Below are positions 1-7,358 of a stretch of 50,761 nucleotides of DNA, piece by piece. Where the stretch lies: assembly GCF_014697075.1 (NCBI RefSeq), contig NZ_JACJRE010000052.1, forward strand, positions 1 to 50,761. The letters run 5' to 3'. The stretch's first letter is position 1, and every line of letters starts with the position of its first letter. A model generated the notes under the pieces. That model searched no databases, was not told the origin of the DNA, and was given only the letters and a program-made list of their open reading frames with translations. Source of the DNA: Tolypothrix sp. FACHB-123. GTDB lineage: Bacteria; Cyanobacteriota; Cyanobacteriia; Cyanobacteriales; Nostocaceae. The translations under genes were made by a program, and so were the position numbers.

Positions 1-34
1 TAGTTCTGCTGGTTTGAACATTGCAATCGGTTAA
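1..34 (+). CDS. 3' end of a further tandem double-glycine peptide gene (partial)
   Basis: The first 34 bases encode the last ten residues of the repeated peptide (SSAGLNIAIG) and a TAA stop. The stop lies 53 bases before the ATG at 88, the same spacing as between most other copies. The array therefore continues to the left of the window and this copy would start 217 bases outside it. The Ser-Ser ending shows it carried the ITSLKEVASS type of C-terminus. Confidence 0.85.
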   Translation, partial: SSAGLNIAIG

Positions 35-87
35 TTTATTAATTCCCAAACATACTGATTCATCAACACAAAATTAGGAGTAAAACA

Positions 88-339
88 ATGTCTCACGAAA
101 TTAAGAACGTAGTTGCAGTTGAACTTTCTGAACAAGAACTAGATAACGTAGCTGGTGGATTATCTGTAGTCATAGGTGATGCTCAAGGATATGCTTCTCA
201 AGCTACTAACGGCTTCTATCAAAAAGAGTTAGTAGTTGCTCAACAAACCTCAGCTGGCCCGAATGGTAGCAGCACTGGTTCAATTGCTGCCATCAAAGAA
301 ATTTCTACTTCTGCTGGTTTGAATATTGCAATTGGTTAA
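88..339 (+). CDS. Double-glycine leader peptide precursor, copy 1 (bacteriocin-like)
   Basis: This is an 83-residue precursor with a 24-residue leader ending in LSEQELDNVAGG, the classic double-glycine motif. C39-peptidase ABC exporters cut after such motifs during secretion. The 59-residue core is rich in Gly, Ser, Ala and Asn, has no cysteine, and is hydrophobic at its end. This copy has the SVVIGDAQ core start, a unique ATNGFYQ segment and the IAAIKEISTS end. GGAG lies seven bases before the ATG. It resembles the cyanobacterial families annotated as CTB-type bacteriocins. Secretion and activity are inferred, and no transporter or modifying enzyme lies in the window. Confidence 0.88.
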   Translation: MSHEIKNVVAVELSEQELDNVAGGLSVVIGDAQGYASQATNGFYQKELVVAQQTSAGPNGSSTGSIAAIKEISTSAGLNIAIG

Positions 340-511
340 TTCTGCCAAAAATATTGACATCGGCGTTGCGGAAACAAGGGATGAAATTTTAGCATTCAAT
401 TTTCAAAGCTCGCATTGTATCTGTGTCTAATTGTCTCTGAATCAAACAAATTATCCCAGAAATATGCAACGCAACGCCTTTACCAATTAACGCAAAATTA
501 GGAGTAAAACA
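340..511 (+). other. Enlarged spacer in the peptide array, with a flanking inverted repeat
   Basis: The spacer is 172 bases instead of 53. The extra DNA carries a perfect 9-bp inverted repeat, GGCGTTGCG at 362-370 and its complement at 470-478. Only the last 20 or so bases, including the ribosome binding site, match the other spacers. It may be an inserted miniature element or an ancestral spacer holding an internal promoter. No ORF is seen in it. Confidence 0.6.
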
Positions 512-763
512 ATGTCTCACGAAATCAAGAATGTAGTTGCAGTTGAACTTTCTGAACAAGAACTAGATAACGTAGCTGGTGGATTAGCTTTAGTTCTGGG
601 TGATGTTAACGGATATGCTTCTCAAGCTGGTAACACATTCTTCCAAAAAGAGTTAGTAGTTGCTCAACAAACCTCAGCCGGCCCGAATGGTAGCAGCACT
701 GGTTCAATTGCTGCCATCAAAGAAATTTCTACTTCTGCTGGTTTAAACATTGCAATCGGTTAA
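512..763 (+). CDS. Double-glycine leader peptide precursor, copy 2
   Basis: The leader is identical to that of copy 1, with cleavage predicted after Gly24. The core begins ALVLGDVNG, has AGNTFFQ in the middle and ends in IAAIKEISTSAGLNIAIG. It combines a core start not found in copy 1 with the same C-terminus as copy 1. The ribosome binding site is TTAGGAG. It is followed by a 53-base spacer whose first half differs from the other spacers. Confidence 0.88.
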   Translation: MSHEIKNVVAVELSEQELDNVAGGLALVLGDVNGYASQAGNTFFQKELVVAQQTSAGPNGSSTGSIAAIKEISTSAGLNIAIG

Positions 764-816
764 TTTCCCATCTCTCAAGCATCCTGAATCATCAACACAA
801 AATTAGGAGTAAAATA

Positions 817-1068
817 ATGTCTCACGAAATCAAAAATGTAGTTGCAGTTGAACTTTCTGAACAAGAACTAGATAACGTAGCTGGTGGACTAGCTTTAGTT
901 CTAGGTGATGTTAACGGATATGCTTCTCAAGCTAATAACAATTTCTTCCAAAAAGAGTTAGTAGTTGCTCAACAAACCTCAGCCGGCCCCAATGGTAGCA
1001 GCACTGGTTCAATTACCAGCTTAAAAGAAGTTGCTAGTTCTGCTGGTTTAAACATTGCAATCGGTTAA
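817..1068 (+). CDS. Double-glycine leader peptide precursor, copy 3
   Basis: Same 24-residue leader. The core begins ALVLGDVNG, has the unique middle ANNNFFQ and ends in ITSLKEVASSAGLNIAIG. The C-terminal switch relative to copy 2 is a block change of several codons, not scattered substitutions. This suggests gene conversion between units. A GGAG ribosome binding site precedes the ATG. Confidence 0.88.
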   Translation: MSHEIKNVVAVELSEQELDNVAGGLALVLGDVNGYASQANNNFFQKELVVAQQTSAGPNGSSTGSITSLKEVASSAGLNIAIG

Positions 1069-1121
1069 TTTATTAATTCCCAAACATACTGACTCATCAA
1101 CACAAAATTAGGAGTAAAACC

Positions 1122-1373
1122 ATGTCTCACGAAATTAAGAACGTAGTTGCAGTTGAACTTTCTGAACAAGAACTAGATAACGTAGCTGGTGGATTATCTG
1201 TAGTCATAGGTGATGTTAACGGATATGCTTCTCAAGCTGGTAACACATTCTTCCAAAAAGAGTTAGTAGTTGCTCAACAAACCACAGCCGGCCCTAATGG
1301 TAGCAGCACTGGTTCAATTACCAGCTTAAAAGAAGTTGCTAGTTCTGCTGGTTTAAACATTGCAATCGGTTAA
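1122..1373 (+). CDS. Double-glycine leader peptide precursor, copy 4
   Basis: Same leader. The core is a hybrid: SVVIG start, then DVNG as in copies 2 and 3, middle AGNTFFQ as in copy 2, and ITSLKEVASS end as in copy 3. It also has TTAGPNG where the other copies have TSAGPNG. The spacer and ribosome binding site are of the standard type. Confidence 0.88.
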   Translation: MSHEIKNVVAVELSEQELDNVAGGLSVVIGDVNGYASQAGNTFFQKELVVAQQTTAGPNGSSTGSITSLKEVASSAGLNIAIG

Positions 1374-1426
1374 TTTATTAATTCCCAAACATACTGATTC
1401 ATCAACACAAAATTAGGAGTAAAACA

Positions 1427-1678
1427 ATGTCTCACGAAATTAAAAATGTAGTTGCAGTTGAACTTTCTGAACAAGAACTAGATAACGTAGCTGGTGGATT
1501 ATCTGTAGTCATAGGTGATGCTCAAGGATATGCTTCTCAAGCTGGCAACAAATTCTTCCAAAAAGAATTAGTAGTTGCCCAACAAACTTCAGCCGGCCCC
1601 AATGGTAGCAGCACTGGTTCAATTACCAGCTTAAAAGAAGTTGCTAGTTCTGCTGGCTTGAACATTGCAATCGGTTAA
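1427..1678 (+). CDS. Double-glycine leader peptide precursor, copy 5
   Basis: Same leader. The core begins SVVIGDAQG, has AGNKFFQ in the middle and ends in ITSLKEVASSAGLNIAIG. It differs from copy 6 only in the C-terminal block, which makes it a clean example of segment exchange within the array. Standard spacer and ribosome binding site. Confidence 0.88.
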   Translation: MSHEIKNVVAVELSEQELDNVAGGLSVVIGDAQGYASQAGNKFFQKELVVAQQTSAGPNGSSTGSITSLKEVASSAGLNIAIG

Positions 1679-1731
1679 TTTATTAATTCCCAAACATACT
1701 GATTCATCAACACAAAATTAGGAGTAAAACA

Positions 1732-1983
1732 ATGTCTCACGAAATTAAAAATGTAGTTGCAGTTGAACTTTCTGAACAAGAACTAGATAACGTAGCTGGT
1801 GGATTATCTGTAGTCATAGGTGATGCTCAAGGATATGCTTCTCAAGCTGGCAACAAATTCTTCCAAAAAGAATTAGTAGTTGCCCAACAAACTTCAGCCG
1901 GCCCGAATGGTAGCAGTACTGGTTCAATTGCTGCCATCAAAGAAATTTCTACTTCTGCTGGTTTGAATATTGCAATTGGTTAA
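1732..1983 (+). CDS. Double-glycine leader peptide precursor, copy 6
   Basis: Same leader. The core begins SVVIGDAQG, has AGNKFFQ and ends in IAAIKEISTSAGLNIAIG. Its stop codon is followed after only 11 bases by the ATG of the divergent last copy, because most of the usual spacer is missing. Translational coupling to that gene is plausible. Confidence 0.88.
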   Translation: MSHEIKNVVAVELSEQELDNVAGGLSVVIGDAQGYASQAGNKFFQKELVVAQQTSAGPNGSSTGSIAAIKEISTSAGLNIAIG

Positions 1984-1994
1984 TGAGCAAAACT

Positions 1995-2198
1995 ATGTCT
2001 AAGGAAATTAAAAACATCAGTGCAGTTGAACTTTCTGAACAAGAAATGTATAACGTTGCAGGTGGAGTAGATGTAGTAATACCAGATATTCAAGGAACTA
2101 TATCTCAAGCTATTAACGAATTTCTTCAAAAAGAGTTACCAGTTATTCAGCCAACACCACCAGTATTCAACACTAAACCTAGCATTCCTGTGATTTAA
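1995..2198 (+). CDS. Divergent last member of the double-glycine peptide array
   Basis: This is a 67-residue precursor with a recognisable leader, MSKEIKNISAVELSEQEMYNVAGG, and a 43-residue core that keeps QKEL but ends in a proline-rich tail (PTPPVF, KPSIPVI) instead of the Gly/Ser-rich end. The start at 1995 aligns with the other leaders. An in-frame ATG at 1983 overlaps the previous stop codon, but it lies where the other copies have GGAG (here TGAG), so it is probably a decayed ribosome binding site. The gene may be diverging in function or decaying. A terminator follows. Confidence 0.78.
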   Translation: MSKEIKNISAVELSEQEMYNVAGGVDVVIPDIQGTISQAINEFLQKELPVIQPTPPVFNTKPSIPVI

Positions 2199-2269
2199 TT
2201 ATAAATTTTCTCTGAATTGAACTGGCTTTAAGTCTAATCTCCTTCATTTCTTCTCATCCACACAAACCT

Positions 2270-2303
2270 CACCCTTGTTTAGCACTAAACAGGGTGATTT
2301 TTT
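2270..2303 (+). terminator. Rho-independent terminator of the peptide array
   Basis: The arm CACCCTTGTTTAG at 2270-2282 pairs with CTAAACAGGGTG at 2285-2296 with a single bulged base. A run of six T follows at 2298-2303. It lies about 70 bases after the last peptide gene, as expected for the end of a polycistronic transcript. Confidence 0.85.
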
Positions 2304-2526
2304 ATTACTAGTATTTAATCCAAATATATCTTGAGAAGAGATTCTGCCAGAGCTACAAATTGCTAATTTTAGTCCAGTATCTATAAATGCGATCGCTACT
2401 AATATTAAATCGGTAATAGAGACGATTAAACAAAAGCTCAACCATAATTAAATTGTAATTAAATAGACCTATTCAACTAGCCGCATCCTTGGTGGATGAC
2501 GGCTAATTTTAAAGGAATGAATCGCG
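2304..2526. other. Intergenic region with a possible gene-tail remnant and a hairpin
   Basis: A stretch at 2335-2451 on the plus strand reads openly for 38 codons without a start (ending IKQKLNHN) and could be the tail of a lost gene. This is weak. A hairpin at 2479-2504 (AGCCG/CGGCT and CATCC/GGATG) lies just beyond the cinA stop codon. It could end the cinA message, although no good T-run follows on the minus strand. Confidence 0.35.
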
Positions 2527-3780
2527 TCAATCTCTAGTCAATAACTTCCGCCGTAGCATATCCAACGCACCACAGGCGCTGACATAGCGAATATAAGAGC
2601 GAGTTCTTGTTGAGCCAAACCGATACTCAATACTGGTGAGTTCATCTTTCGGCCCGGCTAAACCCACATAAACCAAACCTACAGGCTTTGTATCTGTCCC
2701 CCCTGTTGGGCCGGCAATACCAGTTACACCTAATCCCCAAGTCGTCGCCAGGCGAGTTTTGACTCCCAGCGCCATTTGTTCAGCAACAGTAGCACTCACA
2801 GCACCAAATTTATCCAAATCCTCTGAGTTAACGCCTAACATACCCACTTTCACTGAGTTGTCATAAGAAATTACACCGCCCCAAAAGTATTCCGAACTAC
2901 CAGAAATATCGGTTAACATTTGCCCTAATCCCCCACCAGTGCATGATTCGGCTACTGATAAAGTTTCTCCCGATGCCTGCAATAACTTACCCACTACCAC
3001 AGCTAAGGTATCATTATCAACACCGTAATAATCTAAGCCAGCAATTTCTTTGATTTGTTGTTCAATCGGTGCAATTAAATCGGCTGCTACTGCTTCCGAA
3101 GCCGCCTTAGCAGAAACTCTCAATCTCACTTCCCCATTACCTGCATAAGGTGCAACTGTGGGATTAGTCAAGTCAAAATAAGGAGCGACTTTTTCAGCTA
3201 AAGCAGATTCACCAATTCCCCAAAATCTTAAACTGCGGCTATAAATAATTTCTTGACCCCAGCCTTGGCTTTTGAGAAAAGGTACTGCTGTCTCTTCCCA
3301 CATCCGATACATTTCTGAGGGTACGCCAGGGAAGGTTAAAATGGTCACTCCGGGACGGGGTTGCCAAATAATCCCCGGTGCTGTGCCCGTAGGGTTAGGT
3401 AAAATATCTGCACCTTGGGGAATTAAAGCTTGTTTGCGGTTATTCGCACTCATCAATCTACCCCGTTGGGCAAATTTCGCCGTCATATCTTCGATAATTT
3501 CCGTCTTTTCTACCAAAGGCGCGCCAAAAAAATCAGCGATGGTTTCACAGGTAAGGTCATCTGGGGTGGGGCCAAGTCCACCTGTAAAAATCAAAATTTG
3601 CGCCCTGGAAGTAGCAATATCGATAACTTGCTTGAGTCTTTCAACATTATCTCCGACTACGGTTTGATAGTGATGGGGAATACCTAGTTGGGCTAATTGT
3701 TTAGCTAAATATTGGGCATTGCTGTTCAGAATATCTCCTAACAGCATTTCTGTACCAACACAAATAATTTCTGCACTCAT
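2527..3780 (-). CDS. cinA: CinA family protein (competence/damage-inducible; nicotinamide-nucleotide amidase)
   Basis: The 417 residues match the usual two-domain CinA. The N-terminal molybdopterin-binding-like (COG1058) domain covers about residues 1-170 with GGLGPTPDD at 67-75. The C-terminal amidase (PncC) domain covers about 255-415 with VAESCTGG around 276-283 and GVTGIAGPTGGT at 351-362. Known members hydrolyse NMN to nicotinate mononucleotide in pyridine-nucleotide salvage, and some also act as ADP-ribose pyrophosphatases. In naturally competent bacteria the gene is often co-regulated with recombination genes. Here it stands alone, opposite in direction to both neighbours. The ATG at 3780 gives the conserved N-terminus. 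Confidence 0.95.
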   Translation of the reverse strand: MSAEIICVGTEMLLGDILNSNAQYLAKQLAQLGIPHHYQTVVGDNVERLKQVIDIATSRAQILIFTGGLGPTPDDLTCETIADFFGAPLVEKTEIIEDMTAKFAQRGRLMSANNRKQALIPQGADILPNPTGTAPGIIWQPRPGVTILTFPGVPSEMYRMWEETAVPFLKSQGWGQEIIYSRSLRFWGIGESALAEKVAPYFDLTNPTVAPYAGNGEVRLRVSAKAASEAVAADLIAPIEQQIKEIAGLDYYGVDNDTLAVVVGKLLQASGETLSVAESCTGGGLGQMLTDISGSSEYFWGGVISYDNSVKVGMLGVNSEDLDKFGAVSATVAEQMALGVKTRLATTWGLGVTGIAGPTGGTDTKPVGLVYVGLAGPKDELTSIEYRFGSTRTRSYIRYVSACGALDMLRRKLLTRD

Positions 3781-4236
3781 AGATTTTAGATTTTAAATTT
3801 ATGAACCCCTGTCCAAATGTTTCTCCACAATGGGGAGAATTAGAGAAACCCTAATTTTACCTGCCAACCTCAAGATATTGAAGCCCCACTTTGATGCAGT
3901 GGGGGGCAGTGCGTTACGCCTGGATTTCTCACCAAATTTTTCAATACCTAGATTTCTCTTTGTCCAGAGGTCGTAGGGGCGGGTTAAGCGAGATAGTCGT
4001 GAATAATGGAATCATATCTGTGAACCCGCCCCTACTGCTTGTGAGAAATGCGGGTACGGAGGACACTGTGTTGAGCGGCTCTGCCAACTTGAAGCAAGTG
4101 TCCGTTGGGGTTCCCCCTGTGGTAGCAACTACCGTCATAGCAAAGAAATTACCAATGCCCAATGCCCTATGCCCCATACCCAAAAAGACGCTATCATCAG
4201 ATCCTGTGGCATCTCCCTGCGTAACTTCTAGGATTT
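3781..4236. other. Intergenic region with palindromic and heptamer repeats upstream of mutS
   Basis: It contains a perfect 13-bp inverted repeat, GTAGGGGCGGGTT at 3973-3985 and its complement at 4023-4035. A second hairpin at 4061-4103 has arms GGACACT/AGTGTCC and is related to one at 9478-9520. About 30 bases of CCAATGCCC-type heptamers lie at 4152-4182. Short open frames here are made of these repeats and are not credible genes. AGGA lies five bases before the mutS ATG. Confidence 0.7.
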
Positions 4237-6843
4237 ATGACCGCTTCTTACGACGATATCCAGCCAACGGAACCCAGTAACTCGACTACGCCGCATTCGG
4301 ATACGCGATTAGTAGACCGCAGTAAACTGAGCAAGATGTATCAGCATTATGTGGAAGTGAAGGATAAGTATCCTCATGCGCTATTGCTGTATCGGGTGGG
4401 AGATTTTTTTGAAACTTTTTTTCAAGATGCTGTGACTGTTTCGCGGGAACTGGAATTAGTTCTGACTAGCAAACACGGCGGTGAAGTGGGACGGGTGGCG
4501 ATGACTGGTGTCCCGCACCATGCTTGGGAACGCTACACTACTCAACTGGTGGAAAAGGGTTATGCAGTAGTAATTTGCGACCAAGTAGAAGATGCTTCGG
4601 AAGCTGTGGGTTTAGTGCGTCGGGAAGTAACCCGCATCCTCACGCCTGGGACTTTGCTAGAAGAAGGAATGCTAAAAGCAAGTCGCAATAATTACTTAAC
4701 TGCTGTGGTAATTGCGGCTAATCATTGGGGTTTGGCTTATGCAGATATTTCTACGGGGGAATTTCTGACAACTCAGGGTAGTGACTTAGAACACCTGACG
4801 CAAGAGTTAATGCGCTTACAGCCTTCCGAGGTGCTGTTTCCTACCAACGCCCCAGATTTAGGTATTTTACTGCGTCCGGGAGAAAGTTCGCCCCATTTAC
4901 CCCAATGTTTACCGCCGACATTTTGTTATTGTTTGCGATCGCAATCTTCATTTTCTCAAGGTGAAGCTAGAAGTAGATTATTGCAGAAATATAAACTGCG
5001 ATCGCTTGAAGGATTGGGTTGCGAACATCTCCCCCTGGCTGTACGCGCTGCTGGTGGGTTATTGGAATATCTCGAAGATACCCAAAAAGAAAACCAATTA
5101 CCCCTGCAATTATTACGCAGCTATACCGTCACCGATTATTTAATAGTAGACCATCAAACCCGCCGCAACTTAGAAATTACGCAAACTGTCCGCGATGGAA
5201 CTTTTCACGGTTCTCTACTTTGGGCTTTGGATAGAACTAGCACTGCAATGGGCGGGCGGGCGTTACGGCGCTGGTTATTGCAACCATTAATTGATATTAA
5301 AGGTATTCGTGCTAGGCAAGATACCATTCAAGAATTAGTAGAAAATACCTCCCTGCGTCAAGAATTGCGCCAGTTATTAAAGCAAATTTACGACTTAGAA
5401 AGGTTAACAGGTAGGGCTGGTTCGGGAACAGCAAACGCCAAAGATTTAATGGCGTTAGCAGATTCTCTTTCTCGCTTACCAGAATTAGCGGAGTTAGTTG
5501 TCGAAGCCAATTCGCCATTTCTCAAAGCCTTACAAAAAGCACCGCCCGTATTAGAAGAATTAGCCGCAAAAATCCACGCCCATATAGTAGAAACACCACC
5601 CATACATATTAAAGAAGGCGGTTTAATTCGGGCTGGCGTAAATAATTTATTAGATGAAAGCAAAGCCACCGTAGAAGGGGATCAACAATGGATTGCGAAT
5701 TTAGAAGTAGATGAGCGCGCTAGAACAGGTATTCCTAATCTCAAGGTAGGATTTAATAAAACCTTTGGTTACTATATTAGTATTTCTCGCAGCAAAGCCG
5801 ACCAAGTACCCGCCAACTACATCCGCAAGCAAACCCTGACGAATGAAGAACGGTATATCACCCCAGAATTAAAAGAACGGGAAGCCAGAATTCTCTCAGC
5901 CCGCGATGATTTAAATCAGTTGGAATATGAGATTTTTGTCGCCTTGCGGGAAGAAGTCGGCGCACAAGCAGAAATTATCCGCAACCTGTCACGGGCGGTA
6001 GCAGCAGCCGATGTTTTGTGTGGTTTAGCCGAGTTAGCCGTAAACCAAGGTTATTGTCGTCCCGAAATTGTACCCGGAAGAGAAATAGAAATTGTCGAAG
6101 GAAGACACCCAGTAGTCGAACAATCCTTACCTGCTGGCTTCTTCGTCCCCAATTCTACACAATTAGGTCAACAGTCAACAGTCAACAGTCAACAGTCAAT
6201 AGTCAATAGTCAACAGTCAACAGTCAACCCTGACTTAATTATTCTTACAGGGCCGAATGCGAGTGGTAAAAGTTGTTATTTGCGTCAGGTAGGATTAATA
6301 CAGTTAATGGCGCAGACGGGGAGTTTTGTGCCGGCAAGGTTTGCTAAATTGGGAGTATGCGATCGCATTTTTACCCGTGTAGGTGCAGTTGATGATTTAG
6401 CCACAGGTCAATCTACATTTATGGTAGAGATGAACGAAACCGCAAATATTCTCAACCATGCAACCTCAAGGTCATTAGTATTATTAGATGAAATTGGGCG
6501 AGGAACAGCCACCTTTGACGGACTTTCCATAGCTTGGGCGGTAGCTGAATATTTAGCTACAGATATCAAAGCCAGAACAATTTTTGCTACCCATTACCAC
6601 GAATTAAACGAACTCGCGGGAATGTTAACCAATGTTGCGAATTATCAAGTGACAGTTAAAGAACTACCAGACCAAATTATCTTTTTACACCAAGTTCAAC
6701 CAGGCGGTGCAGATAAATCCTACGGAATCGAAGCCGGAAGATTAGCCGGTTTACCTGCGGTAGTAATTAAACGGGCAAAACAAGTCATGGGACAAATAGA
6801 AAAACACAGTAAAATTGCGATGGGTTTACGGGAAAATCTTTAG
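4237..6843 (+). CDS. mutS: DNA mismatch repair protein MutS, with an in-frame heptamer-repeat insertion
   Basis: The 868 residues fit MutS. A disordered N-terminus precedes the mismatch-binding F-x-E (Phe57, Glu59 in GDFFETF). The connector, lever and clamp domains follow, then the ABC-type ATPase with Walker A GPNASGKS at 672-679 and Walker [10 protein letters not shown] around 748-756. The protein scans DNA for mispairs and recruits MutL. The oddity is at residues 644-664, just before the Walker A strand. There, nine GTCAACA-type heptamers encode three QQSxVNS heptapeptides, an insertion not expected in other MutS proteins. The C-terminus is short, ending soon after the ATPase domain. The start is supported by AGGA just upstream. 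No partner gene is adjacent. Confidence 0.96.
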   Translation: MTASYDDIQPTEPSNSTTPHSDTRLVDRSKLSKMYQHYVEVKDKYPHALLLYRVGDFFETFFQDAVTVSRELELVLTSKHGGEVGRVAMTGVPHHAWERYTTQLVEKGYAVVICDQVEDASEAVGLVRREVTRILTPGTLLEEGMLKASRNNYLTAVVIAANHWGLAYADISTGEFLTTQGSDLEHLTQELMRLQPSEVLFPTNAPDLGILLRPGESSPHLPQCLPPTFCYCLRSQSSFSQGEARSRLLQKYKLRSLEGLGCEHLPLAVRAAGGLLEYLEDTQKENQLPLQLLRSYTVTDYLIVDHQTRRNLEITQTVRDGTFHGSLLWALDRTSTAMGGRALRRWLLQPLIDIKGIRARQDTIQELVENTSLRQELRQLLKQIYDLERLTGRAGSGTANAKDLMALADSLSRLPELAELVVEANSPFLKALQKAPPVLEELAAKIHAHIVETPPIHIKEGGLIRAGVNNLLDESKATVEGDQQWIANLEVDERARTGIPNLKVGFNKTFGYYISISRSKADQVPANYIRKQTLTNEERYITPELKEREARILSARDDLNQLEYEIFVALREEVGAQAEIIRNLSRAVAAADVLCGLAELAVNQGYCRPEIVPGREIEIVEGRHPVVEQSLPAGFFVPNSTQLGQQSTVNSQQSIVNSQQSTVNPDLIILTGPNASGKSCYLRQVGLIQLMAQTGSFVPARFAKLGVCDRIFTRVGAVDDLATGQSTFMVEMNETANILNHATSRSLVLLDEIGRGTATFDGLSIAWAVAEYLATDIKARTIFATHYHELNELAGMLTNVANYQVTVKELPDQIIFLHQVQPGGADKSYGIEAGRLAGLPAVVIKRAKQVMGQIEKHSKIAMGLRENL
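6167..6229 (+). repeat. Nine GTCAACA-type heptamers inside mutS
   Basis: Nine consecutive 7-bp units run from 6167 to 6229: four GTCAACA, two GTCAATA, two GTCAACA and one GTCAACC. Sixty-three bases is a multiple of three, so the frame is kept. Any change not divisible by three units would shift the frame before the ATPase motifs. The same heptamer occurs in intergenic DNA at 19890-19917, 26911-26935, 27491-27512 and 37837-37870. Confidence 0.97.
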
Positions 6844-7358
6844 GGGCATTGGGCATTGGGCATTGGGCATTGGGCATTGGGGCAGCCCTGCGTTGGACGG
6901 GTTTCCAAGGCAGGCGCTTGCGGGGGTTCTCCCTGTTGTGCCTAGTACGGTGTACAAACAAGTCTGAAGTTGCTCAAGAATTTGGGTTTTACCCCACCCT
7001 AACGACAACCCCGAATCAATAAACGACAACCCCGAATCAATAAATGACTACCCCGAATCAATAAACGACTACTCGAATTCATTGAAGAAGGCAGCTATGC
7101 TGAGGGCAGAGGGCAGAAGGTTTTGTTTAGAAGTTTGGGATTTAAGAAAAAATTCGACTTGTGTGTACACGGTAGCCCATTTACGGGCAGGGGATTAAGG
7201 GATGGAGTGAAAAGCCTATGGGGTAAGCCTTAGAAGCTCAAGTTGACACCAATGGAGAATGCCAAGCTGTGCTAAACCACTGATAAGGTTTTGCTAAGAT
7301 TGGTTACATAACGTAACGTTAACCTAGCAAATTGCACCCATACTTGAGCAAGACTCCT
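6844..7358. other. Repeat-rich intergenic region between mutS and the permease gene
   Basis: It opens with five TTGGGCA-type heptamers at 6844-6881 directly after the mutS stop. It includes a 21-bp tandem repeat at 7003-7083. An imperfect palindrome at 7302-7324 (GGTTA...TAACC around AACGT repeats) lies about 35 bases before the permease start and could be an operator. No gene is seen. Confidence 0.6.
7003..7083 (+). repeat. 21-bp tandem repeat, about four copies
   Basis: Units beginning CGACAACCCCGAATCAATAAA start at 7003 and 7024. A variant (TGACTACC...) follows at 7045 and a decayed one at 7066. The period is exactly 21 bases. It is not coding on either strand as far as can be seen. Confidence 0.85.

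Larger units (their letters stand above)
1..1983 (+). repeat. Tandem array of 305-bp units, each one peptide gene
   Basis: Start codons at 512, 817, 1122, 1427 and 1732 are exactly 305 bases apart: 252 coding plus 53 spacer. The partial copy at 1-34 fits the same register with 88. The 88-to-512 step is 424 bases because its spacer is longer. Most spacers are nearly identical and end in TTAGGAGTAAAAC before the ATG, a strong Shine-Dalgarno site. The unit boundaries and the near identity of leaders and spacers point to recent unequal crossing-over. Confidence 0.95.

Noticed and set aside
1983-1994. ATG at 1983 as start of the last array peptide
   Set aside because: It falls on the decayed ribosome binding site when aligned with the other copies; the ATG at 1995 matches their starts.
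2244-2441. Minus-strand 65-codon frame after the peptide array
   Set aside because: It runs through the array terminator, has no ribosome binding site and no recognisable protein features.
3891-4280. Open frames in both directions upstream of mutS
   Set aside because: They consist of palindromic and heptamer repeats and the plus-strand one overlaps the start of mutS.
6844-6881. Possible CRISPR or direct-repeat array
   Set aside because: Units are contiguous 7-bp repeats without spacers; the same holds for the heptamers at 37837-37870 and 50157-50191.
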